Origin: an uncultured Steroidobacter sp.
Lineage (GTDB): Bacteria > Pseudomonadota > Gammaproteobacteria > Steroidobacterales > Steroidobacteraceae
DNA: 7,247 nucleotides
Assembly: GCA_946478975.1 (NCBI GenBank)
Contig: CAMLEO010000330.1
Span: forward strand, 1-7,247
Reading direction: 5' to 3'
Of the stretch, positions 1 through 5,561 are shown piece by piece. Below the pieces are notes generated by a model, which saw only the letters and a program-made list of their open reading frames with translations, was not told where the DNA came from and made no database searches. Made by a program: the position numbers and the translations under genes. The first letter of the stretch is position 1. Each line of letters begins with the position of its first letter.

Positions 1-833
1 AGTTGCAATTACGACAGCTCGATCCGGACACGCCGGGTCGTGACACGGCGCTCGCCATCGCTGCCGGTTATCTCGATCAAGTCGCCGAACAACAGTACGC
101 GCTGCTGCGACGTCAGCTGCGAGTCACCGAAGAGGAAATGGAAAACGCGCTGGTGCTGGTGCGCGCGTGCCAGCCTCGTCCCGGATCGAGCGTGCATTCG
201 GTGCCTGCCGAATACATCGTGCCCGATGTGTTCGTGCGCCGGACCGAGCGCGGCTGGGCGGTGGAAATCAATCCAGCGAGCTTACCGCGCATTCGCGTGA
301 ATCAGAGTTACGCGGGATTGATCGGCCGCGGCGGCGATCACGCTATGCTGCGTACACAGCTGCAGGAAGCGCGCTGGCTGATTCGCAGCCTGGAGATTCG
401 CAATGAAACCCTGCTCAAGGTCGCCCGCTGCATCGTGCAGCGACAGTCGGCGTTCCTGGAGCATGGCGACGAATACATGCAGCCGATGATCCTCAAGGAC
501 GTCGCGGAGGCCGTGCAGATGCACGAGTCGACGATCTCGCGCGTCACCACCAACAAGTACATGCACACGCATCGCGGCGTGTTCGAGTTTCGTTATTTCT
601 TTTCCAGCCACGTGGCGGCGAGCGACGGCACCGAGATGTCCTCCACGGCCATCCGCGCCAAGATTCGCAAGCTGGTGGCGGCGGAGGAGCCCGACAAGCC
701 GCTCTCGGACAGCCGCATCGCCGACATCCTGTCGCGCGAAGGCGTGCTCGTCGCACGGCGCACCGTCGCGAAATACCGTGAAGCGCTAGGTATACCTCCG
801 TCCAGCGAACGTAAGAGAGTTTCGGTGAGATAG
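1..833 (+). CDS. rpoN: RNA polymerase sigma-54 factor (RpoN), C-terminal part, 5' end outside the window
   Basis: This is the C-terminal ~277 residues of sigma-54, the sigma factor that directs core RNA polymerase to -24/-12 promoters and needs an AAA+ enhancer-binding activator. The reading frame is open to the left edge; the TTG at position 3 is an internal Leu codon, since full-length RpoN is about 480 residues. The fragment begins in the core-binding domain (LRQLDPDTPGRDTALAIA). A helix-turn-helix lies around fragment residues 166-190 (DVAEAVQMHESTISRVTTNK), followed by the conserved GVFEFRYFFSS stretch. The hallmark RpoN box ARRTVAKYRE, which contacts the -24 element, is intact at residues 251-260. 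The stop is TAG at 831-833. hpf follows after 32 nt on the same strand, the classic rpoN-hpf order. No internal damage is seen. Identification is essentially certain from the RpoN box. Confidence 0.97.
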   Translation, partial: LQLRQLDPDTPGRDTALAIAAGYLDQVAEQQYALLRRQLRVTEEEMENALVLVRACQPRPGSSVHSVPAEYIVPDVFVRRTERGWAVEINPASLPRIRVNQSYAGLIGRGGDHAMLRTQLQEARWLIRSLEIRNETLLKVARCIVQRQSAFLEHGDEYMQPMILKDVAEAVQMHESTISRVTTNKYMHTHRGVFEFRYFFSSHVAASDGTEMSSTAIRAKIRKLVAAEEPDKPLSDSRIADILSREGVLVARRTVAKYREALGIPPSSERKRVSVR

Positions 834-854
834 ATACGTCCCCCGCTCCATCAC

Positions 855-860
855 AGGAGG
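855..860 (+). promoter_or_regulatory. Shine-Dalgarno site of hpf
   Basis: AGGAGG lies 5 nt before the ATG at 866. It is the strongest ribosome-binding site in the window and fixes the hpf start. The starts of rapZ and mgtE in the same gene row have nothing comparable. Confidence 0.85.
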
Positions 861-865
861 CTTCC

Positions 866-1186
866 ATGCAACTGAACGTCACCGGTCACCATGTCGATGT
901 CACCACCTCCATGAAAGGCTACGTCGAGAAAAAGCTCGACCGCATCGTCAGACACTCCGACCACATCATCGACGTTCACTGCATTCTCACGGTCGAAAAA
1001 CTCCGCCACAAAGCCGAAGCCACCGTATTGTTGAACGGCGCCACCGTGTACGCCGACGCCGTCGAGATGGATATGTACGCCGCCATCGATGCGCTGGCCG
1101 ACAAGCTCGACCGCCGCGTCAAGAAGCACAAGGAAAAGCTCTCGGATCATCACGCCTTCGAAGCGCAGAAAACGCGGCCGTCCTGA
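866..1186 (+). CDS. hpf: Ribosome hibernation promoting factor, short form (HPF/YfiA family)
   Basis: This 106-residue protein matches the short HPF/RaiA family. Members bind the 30S decoding channel where mRNA and tRNA sit and silence ribosomes in stationary phase or starvation; in gammaproteobacteria short HPF works with RMF to form 100S dimers. Visible family features are the N-terminal strand and helix with MQLNVTGHHVDVTTSMKGYV (residues 1-20), the following KLDRI segment, the middle VEKLRHKAEATV strand pair, and a basic C-terminal helix with LDRRVKKHKEKL (81-92). The protein is a few residues longer than E. coli HPF (about 95) because of a polar tail, and it lacks the C-terminal dimerisation domain of long HPF. 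The start is fixed by AGGAGG at 855-860. It follows rpoN by 32 nt, probably in one transcript. In the usual gammaproteobacterial order ptsN would come next, but here it does not. Confidence 0.95.
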   Translation: MQLNVTGHHVDVTTSMKGYVEKKLDRIVRHSDHIIDVHCILTVEKLRHKAEATVLLNGATVYADAVEMDMYAAIDALADKLDRRVKKHKEKLSDHHAFEAQKTRPS

Positions 1187-1197
1187 TTTATTTAACA

Positions 1198-1227
1198 GTT
1201 CGCACCCCTGGCGTGAGGGGTGCGGGC
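1198..1227 (+). terminator. Strong hairpin in the hpf-rapZ gap; possible terminator or attenuator without a U-tract
   Basis: CGCACCCCT (1201-1209) and AGGGGTGCG (1216-1224) are perfect inverted repeats around the 6-nt loop GGCGTG. In plus-strand RNA the stem can extend outward by two U-G pairs and one G-C pair to 1198/1227. It begins 12-15 nt after the hpf stop, where a terminator would be expected. The downstream sequence is GC-rich (GGCACCGACCC) with only a short GTTTCTGT some 10 nt later, so it is not a textbook intrinsic terminator. It could instead protect the 3' end of an rpoN-hpf mRNA or lower read-through into rapZ. The rest of this 118-nt gap shows no coding sequence and no convincing promoter. 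Confidence 0.4.
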
Positions 1228-1304
1228 ACCGACCCGTTTCTGTCGTTGCCCACGCTGCGCTGACCGCTGTAGTCTTGGCGCGTCAGCAGTAGTGTATTGG
1301 CACC

Positions 1305-2174
1305 ATGCGTCTCGTCATCATCAGTGGGTTGTCCGGTTCCGGTAAGAGCGTGGCGCTGCACATGCTCGAAGACCTCGACTACTACTGCGTCGACAACATC
1401 CCGGCCGGGCTGCTGCCGATGTTCATCTCACACACCGTGCGCACCAACGAATCCACCTACGGATACACAGCCGTAGGCGTCGATGCGCGCAATCGTCCGA
1501 GTGAAATTGCATCGGTGCCGAAGCTCGTTGCTGAACTGAAGCGCAGCGGCGTCGCGTGCGAAGTGCTGTTCCTGCGCGCCGATCAGGAAGCATTGCTGAA
1601 GCGTTACAGCGAAACGCGTCGTCGTCATCCGCTCAGCCGCGAAGGACTGGGACTGGCGGATGCGATCGCGCAGGAGCAGGCGCTGCTGGAGCCGATCGCG
1701 GACGCGGCCGATCTGATCATCGACACCACGCGCACCAGCGTGCACGAATTACGCGAGCTGATTCGCGAGCGAGTCGGCGGCCGCGTCGAAGGCCGCATGT
1801 CGATCCTGTTCGAGTCCTTCGCTTTTCGCCACGGCGTGCCGGGCGACGCGGACTTCGTGTTCGATGTGCGCAGCCTGCCGAATCCGTATTGGGAACCGGG
1901 CCTCGCGCGTTTGACCGGACGCGATCCGGCGTGCGTGGCCTATCTGGAACGCCACGGGTCGGTGAACAAAATGTTCGAGGACATCGTCGCGTTCCTGGAG
2001 CACTGGATCCCGGAGCTGATGCGCACCAATCGCAGCTACCTGACGATTGCGATCGGCTGCACCGGCGGCCAGCATCGCTCGGTGTACCTGGTGGAGCGCC
2101 TCGCCCGCCATTTCGCCGCGAAATTTCCGCAGGTTCACGCAAGACATCAAGTGGTGGGCACGCAGCCCCGTTAA
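1305..2174 (+). CDS. rapZ: RNase adapter protein RapZ (YvcJ/YhbJ family nucleotide-binding protein)
   Basis: This 289-residue cytoplasmic protein belongs to the RapZ/YvcJ P-loop family (E. coli RapZ is 284 residues). In E. coli it senses glucosamine-6-phosphate and presents the small RNA GlmZ to RNase E, which tunes glmS expression and cell-envelope precursor supply. The Walker A loop GLSGSGKS is at residues 8-15, followed by the family signature YCVDNIP (27-33). Other family blocks are RYSETRRRHPL (100-110), IIDTT (138-142), a SFAFRHGVPGDADFVFDVR block (about 171-189) with LPNPY after it, and the C-terminal phosphate-binding-like GCTGGQHRSV (251-260). The last residues (HQVVGTQPR) lack the basic cluster I remember at the end of E. 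coli RapZ, so RNA binding may differ. The ATG at 1305 sits directly before the family-typical RLVIISGLSG; no clear Shine-Dalgarno precedes it. It follows hpf by 118 nt and precedes mgtE by 42 nt. Confidence 0.95.
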   Translation: MRLVIISGLSGSGKSVALHMLEDLDYYCVDNIPAGLLPMFISHTVRTNESTYGYTAVGVDARNRPSEIASVPKLVAELKRSGVACEVLFLRADQEALLKRYSETRRRHPLSREGLGLADAIAQEQALLEPIADAADLIIDTTRTSVHELRELIRERVGGRVEGRMSILFESFAFRHGVPGDADFVFDVRSLPNPYWEPGLARLTGRDPACVAYLERHGSVNKMFEDIVAFLEHWIPELMRTNRSYLTIAIGCTGGQHRSVYLVERLARHFAAKFPQVHARHQVVGTQPR

Positions 2175-2216
2175 TTCATTTCATGTCATGCATGGCGCCG
2201 CTAAACTGCGCGCGCC

Positions 2217-3569
2217 ATGGCAGACACCCAAGAGCAAAAGACAACTCGACTCGCCGCGCTTCGTAGCGCGCTCGAGCAGGGCTCGCTGCGCCATGGGCAA
2301 AGGCTGATCAATTCGCTGCATCCGGCCGAGATCGCCTCGCTGATCGAATCGCTGCCGCCGGCCCGGCGTGAAATCGTGTGGGAATTCGTCGATCCCGAGC
2401 TCGAAGGCGACGTGCTGATCGAGCTCAACGAAGAAGTGCGCGCCGAGCTGATCGGCGGCATGGATGCCGAGGAGCTGATCGCCGCAACCGAAGGCATGGA
2501 AGTCGACGACCTCGCCGACTTCGTCGGCGATCTGCCGGAAACGTTGAACGAGCGCGTGCTGCATTCGATGGACGCGCAGGACCGCGAGCGCCTGACCGCG
2601 GTAATGGCGTTCGAGCAGGACAGCGCCGGCGGTCTGATGAACCTCGACGCCGTGACCGTGCGCCCCGACGTGACCTTGGAAGTCGTGCTGCGCTACCTGC
2701 GAATGCGCGGCGAAATGCCAGCGCGCACCGACCAGCTGTTCGTCGTGAATCGCCATGACAAATATCGCGGCGCCCTCGACATCACTCGCCTGCTCACCGA
2801 AGACCCGGAAAAGACAGTCGGCGAAGTCATGGACTCCAGCATCGAGGGCATCGCTCCGGAAACTCCGGCGCGCGAAGTCGCGAAGCTGTTCGAAGATCGC
2901 GACCTCGTGTCCGCCGCCGTCGTGACCAGCGACGGCAAGCTGCTCGGCCGCATCACGGTCGACGACGTCGTCGACGTCATCCGCGAGGAAGCCGATCACT
3001 CGGTCATGAGCATGGCCGGTCTCGGCGACGACGCCGATATGTTTGCGGGCGTCATTCCCAGCGCGCGTCGGCGTGCCGTCTGGCTGAGCATCAATCTCGC
3101 CACGGCGATTCTGGCTGCGAACGTCGTGGGCCTGTTCGAAGCGACCATCGAGAAAGTGGTCGCGCTCGCGGTGTTGATGCCCATCGTTGCGAGCATGGGC
3201 GGCATCGCCGGCAGTCAGACGCTGGTGCTGATCATTCGCGGCCTGGCGCTCGGACAGATCGAACAAACAAACGCGCGCTGGCTGCTGGTGCGCGAGATCC
3301 TGGTGGGATTACTGAACGGCATCGGCCTGGCCGGCTTCGTCGCCGTGGCCGCGGGCATCTGGTTTGGAGAATGGACGCTCGGCCTGATCATCTTCTCGGC
3401 GCTGATGATCAACCTGCTGTGCGCGGCGCTCGCCGGTGTCGGCGTGCCGTTGATGCTCAAGCGCATGGGCATCGATCCGGCGCTGGCCGGCGGCGTGATC
3501 CTGACGACCGTCACCGATACGGTCGGCTTCGCCTCACTTCTGGGCCTCGGCACGCTGTTCCTTACGTAA
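2217..3569 (+). CDS. mgtE: Magnesium transporter/channel MgtE
   Basis: This 450-residue protein has the full MgtE layout: a cytoplasmic superhelical N domain (about 1-135, with SLHPAEIASLIESLPP and DLADFVGDLPETL), two CBS domains (about 140-260, including the VGEVMDSSI and GRITVDDVVDVI segments), then a plug/linker region and five predicted membrane helices (about 287-450). MgtE forms a homodimeric inner-membrane Mg2+ channel whose CBS and N domains close the pore when cytoplasmic Mg2+ is high. The conserved pore block PIVASMGGIAGSQ is at about 322-334. TTVTDTVGF (430-438) contains Asp434, which corresponds to the pore Mg2+-binding Asp of Thermus MgtE. The ATG at 2217 gives the expected length, but no Shine-Dalgarno precedes it. 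The 42-nt space after rapZ is too small for a Mg2+ riboswitch, so gating by the protein itself is the likely control. Its last 36 nt overlap the end of the opposite-strand lipase gene. Confidence 0.96.
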   Translation: MADTQEQKTTRLAALRSALEQGSLRHGQRLINSLHPAEIASLIESLPPARREIVWEFVDPELEGDVLIELNEEVRAELIGGMDAEELIAATEGMEVDDLADFVGDLPETLNERVLHSMDAQDRERLTAVMAFEQDSAGGLMNLDAVTVRPDVTLEVVLRYLRMRGEMPARTDQLFVVNRHDKYRGALDITRLLTEDPEKTVGEVMDSSIEGIAPETPAREVAKLFEDRDLVSAAVVTSDGKLLGRITVDDVVDVIREEADHSVMSMAGLGDDADMFAGVIPSARRRAVWLSINLATAILAANVVGLFEATIEKVVALAVLMPIVASMGGIAGSQTLVLIIRGLALGQIEQTNARWLLVREILVGLLNGIGLAGFVAVAAGIWFGEWTLGLIIFSALMINLLCAALAGVGVPLMLKRMGIDPALAGGVILTTVTDTVGFASLLGLGTLFLT

Positions 3570-4787
3570 ATCGAGCCGCCGCAGGATGCCGGTGGCGCCG
3601 CTCGACGTAACCGTGTAGCCGGCCATGAAACTCATCAAATCGTCGGCGCGCTTCATCGCGTCGTGATAGCCGAGCGCGATCAGCTCACGCGTGTACGTAT
3701 CCTGGAACAGCAAATAACTCATCAGCTGGCCGCCGCCGGTGTTCATAGCGCCCATCGTTCGGAGCAGAACACGCAGCGTGCGCGGCAGCGACGCGACGTG
3801 ATGGCGGGCGATCTCCGATAGATCGCGGCTCGGCAGAATCACCAGCATGTCGACCCGGCGCAGATGAGCGACACCGTCGGCGGTGCTGACCGTGACCGGG
3901 CCGACGCGATCGACGATCTGGTTCAGCTGCGTCAAACGTTCCAGGTCGGAGTACATGCCATCGCTGAATAGCGAGTCGAGCATGTAACCGAAGATCTGGC
4001 CGAACGTCGGGCACAGCGGCGGCACGGCGACCACCGGCGATGCTTCGTTTCGCGTGCCGATCACCAGCAGGCGCGTCGCGCCCAGGTGAATGGCGGCGCT
4101 GAATGGATTGGACTCGCGCATCGCGCCGTCGCCGTAGTACTCATCTCCCAGCAGCACCGGCGGAAACAAAAACGGCACGGCGACGCTGGCCATCAAATGA
4201 TCGATCGACAGCCGGGTCGGCAGACCGGCGCGGCGCGTCCTCAACCAGGACTCGTGATCCGTCCTGCCCTCGAAGAACGATACCGAGCGAGTGCTCGCAT
4301 AACCGGCAGTCGACATCGCCAAGGCATCCAGATGTCCATCCGCAATCGAGCGCGCGATGCGGCTGAAATCGAACTGCTCGGCCAGCAGCTGGCGCAGCGG
4401 CGAGTTGTCGAACAGCGACTTCGGCGGCGGCAGCAGCCAGCCGCCGGACAGCATTGCGAACAACCAATGCAAACTGGAACGCAGCATGCTAGCCGTGTCC
4501 GCGCGATACACCTGCCCCACCTGAAAGTTGCGCCACACGCGTTCGAGGTTGCCGACCGCCACCCGAAACCGGTCGGCGTGCACCGCGATGGCAGTCGCAT
4601 TCACTGCGCCGGCAGAGGTGCCAGTGACGACAGGAAACGGATTGTTGGCGCGGGCCGGCAGCAGATCCGCCAGCGCCCTCAGGACGCCCACTTGATAGGC
4701 GGCCCGCGCGCCCCCGCCCGGCAGCACCAGACCAACTTTGGGCGGTGCTGCGGGGGGCGCCGATGTCAGAGTGCGCTCGAGGCTCAT
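3534..4787 (-). CDS. Patatin-like phospholipase/esterase (RssA-type)
   Basis: This protein of about 417 residues belongs to the patatin-like serine hydrolases, which cleave acyl esters of lipids with a Ser-Asp dyad. Numbered from the ATG at 4787, it has the oxyanion-hole loop PGGGAR (23-28), the nucleophile elbow GTSAG with Ser58, an SVAVPFLFPP block (201-210), and the catalytic Asp in DGA (220-222). All essential residues are present. No clear signal peptide is seen, so a cytoplasmic or membrane-associated location is likely. The region after about residue 240 is not covered by motifs I recognise. The frame stays open upstream to a TTG at 4853 (22 extra residues, 439 in total). I prefer the ATG because the core fold starts soon after it (KVGLVLPGGG) and the extension shows no family features; neither start has a good Shine-Dalgarno. 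The gene converges on mgtE with a 36-nt overlap and diverges from the peroxiredoxin gene. The physiological substrate cannot be read from context. Confidence 0.9.
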   Translation of the reverse strand: MSLERTLTSAPPAAPPKVGLVLPGGGARAAYQVGVLRALADLLPARANNPFPVVTGTSAGAVNATAIAVHADRFRVAVGNLERVWRNFQVGQVYRADTASMLRSSLHWLFAMLSGGWLLPPPKSLFDNSPLRQLLAEQFDFSRIARSIADGHLDALAMSTAGYASTRSVSFFEGRTDHESWLRTRRAGLPTRLSIDHLMASVAVPFLFPPVLLGDEYYGDGAMRESNPFSAAIHLGATRLLVIGTRNEASPVVAVPPLCPTFGQIFGYMLDSLFSDGMYSDLERLTQLNQIVDRVGPVTVSTADGVAHLRRVDMLVILPSRDLSEIARHHVASLPRTLRVLLRTMGAMNTGGGQLMSYLLFQDTYTRELIALGYHDAMKRADDLMSFMAGYTVTSSGATGILRRLDLRKEQRAEAQK

Positions 4788-4831
4788 GTTCTGTTGAATC
4801 CGTGCCACGGCCGACGCCGAAAGTCCCGGAG

Positions 4832-4848
4832 CCGCTTCGCGGAAGCGG
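4832..4848. repeat. Small perfect inverted repeat upstream of the patatin-like gene
   Basis: CCGCTTC and GAAGCGG form a 7-bp perfect stem around the 3-nt loop GCG. If the lipase starts at the ATG at 4787, this hairpin lies in its 5' leader about 45 nt before the start; if it starts at the TTG at 4853, the repeat is coding. No T-run follows on either strand. It may be leader structure or chance in GC-rich DNA. Confidence 0.35.
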
Positions 4849-4884
4849 TGCAAGGACGGGTGCTCGCCGCTGAGCGATTAGTAT

Positions 4885-4895
4885 GGCACAGTGCC
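4885..4895. promoter_or_regulatory. Short dyad in the divergent lipase/peroxiredoxin intergenic region
   Basis: GGCAC-A-GTGCC is a perfect 5-bp dyad with a one-base centre. It lies 39-49 nt before the peroxiredoxin ATG and about 98-108 nt from the lipase ATG. A -10-like TAGTAT (4879-4884) abuts it on the plus strand, but no -35 match sits at the right distance on either strand. The position would suit a repressor operator for one or both divergent genes; this is a weak inference from one small dyad. Confidence 0.18.
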
Positions 4896-4922
4896 CTCGA
4901 CGCTTTATTTGGACGGCTTCTT

Positions 4923-4927
4923 AGGGG
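4923..4927 (+). promoter_or_regulatory. Shine-Dalgarno site of the peroxiredoxin gene
   Basis: AGGGG lies 6 nt before the ATG at 4934. It supports that start and therefore the presence of the N-terminal signal peptide, which a later start would remove. A second ATG at 4938 is out of frame. Confidence 0.6.
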
Positions 4928-4933
4928 ATTGCC

Positions 4934-5503
4934 ATGCATGCCATTCACAGTCTGCGCCGGTTCGAGCTGATACGTTACTTTCTCGCCGCTGTCACATTCG
5001 CCTGGCTGGCATCCAACGTCGCGAGCGCCGCGGAAGGCCCGGCGGTCGGCACCCAAGCACCGGATTTCAAGCTGCCGGATCAAAACGGCAAGACGCACGA
5101 GCTGAAGGATTATCGCGGCAAGTGGGTGGCCCTGTATTTCTATCCCAAGGACCAGACGCCCGGCTGCACCACCCAGGCTTGTGAGTTCCGCGACAACATC
5201 TTTGCGTTCCGCGACGCCGGCGCCGTGATCCTGGGCGTGAGCGTCGACGACGTCGAATCGCACAAGAAATTTGCTGAAAAGCACGGCCTGCCGTTCACCA
5301 TCCTGGCCGACTCGGACAAGGTGGTGGCGAAACAATACGGCGTGCTGAAGCGCTTCCTCGGCGCCTTTGAGCTGGCCCGCCGCGACACCTTCCTGATCGA
5401 TCCGCAGGGCAAGATCGTGCGTCACTACGAAGACGTGGACCCGAAAGGTCATTCGCAGGTGGTGCTGAAGGACATCAAAGAGCTGTCGGAAAAGAAGAGC
5501 TGA
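4934..5503 (+). CDS. Exported Bcp/PrxQ-type peroxiredoxin (thioredoxin-like fold)
   Basis: This 189-residue peroxiredoxin of the Bcp/PrxQ group reduces hydrogen peroxide and organic hydroperoxides using a cysteine thiol. The core begins near residue 36 (AVGTQAPDFKLPDQNGK). The active-site segment YFYPKDQTPGCTTQAC has the peroxidatic Cys78 in the P-x3-T-x2-C motif and Cys83 five residues later, the usual resolving position in Bcp; these are the only cysteines. An Arg in RRDTFLID (149-156) fits the conserved active-site Arg. Unlike typical cytoplasmic Bcp (about 155 residues) it has a Sec-type signal: a basic start with LRR, a hydrophobic stretch (about 15-27) and an AxA-like site near residue 32 (VASA before AEG). 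A periplasmic location is inferred; its reductant there is unknown. The gene diverges from the lipase gene and its stop lies 31 nt from the convergent VWA gene. Confidence 0.93.
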   Translation: MHAIHSLRRFELIRYFLAAVTFAWLASNVASAAEGPAVGTQAPDFKLPDQNGKTHELKDYRGKWVALYFYPKDQTPGCTTQACEFRDNIFAFRDAGAVILGVSVDDVESHKKFAEKHGLPFTILADSDKVVAKQYGVLKRFLGAFELARRDTFLIDPQGKIVRHYEDVDPKGHSQVVLKDIKELSEKKS

Positions 5504-5524
5504 TCGGCCGTTTGAGACATACCC

Positions 5525-5561
5525 GGGCAGGCGGTCAATGCAACGCCTTGATCGCCTGCTC
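5525..5561 (+). terminator. Long hairpin at the convergent peroxiredoxin/VWA junction, possible terminator
   Basis: GCAGGCGGTCAA (5527-5538) pairs with TTGATCGCCTGC (5548-5559) around a 9-nt loop. All positions are Watson-Crick in plus-strand RNA except one G-U, and two further pairs (G-U, G-C) extend it to 5525/5561. It starts 21 nt after the peroxiredoxin stop and includes the last codons and TGA stop of the VWA gene on the other strand. No U-tract follows on the plus strand, so it is not a classical intrinsic terminator, but its position between convergent genes suits a transcript-end structure for the peroxiredoxin mRNA. Confidence 0.45.

Noticed and set aside
1275..1303. Sigma-70 promoter candidate upstream of rapZ (TTGGCG)
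   Set aside because: No acceptable -10 lies 16-18 nt downstream; TAGTGT is only 9 nt away.
1297..1312. Sigma-54-type promoter candidate at the rapZ start (TTGGCAC)
   Set aside because: The -24-like TTGGCAC matches, but the -12 GC is absent at the required spacing and the element overlaps the rapZ start codon.
2175..2216. Magnesium riboswitch upstream of mgtE
   Set aside because: Only 42 nt separate rapZ and mgtE, far too short for an M-box or ykoK-type leader.
2181..3266. Long open frame on the minus strand opposite mgtE (about 360 codons)
   Set aside because: It is antisense to a confidently identified MgtE. Its translation is rich in His, Asp, Gln and Arg with no recognisable domain, as expected for a mirror frame in GC-rich DNA.
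4086..4970. Long open frame on the plus strand opposite the patatin-like gene (about 290 codons)
   Set aside because: The minus-strand protein has all patatin catalytic motifs. The plus-strand product is Arg/Gln/His-rich without motifs and runs into the peroxiredoxin start.
4784..5452. Minus-strand open frame opposite the peroxiredoxin gene (about 220 codons)
   Set aside because: It is antisense to a clear peroxiredoxin, has no family features and overlaps the patatin-like gene start.
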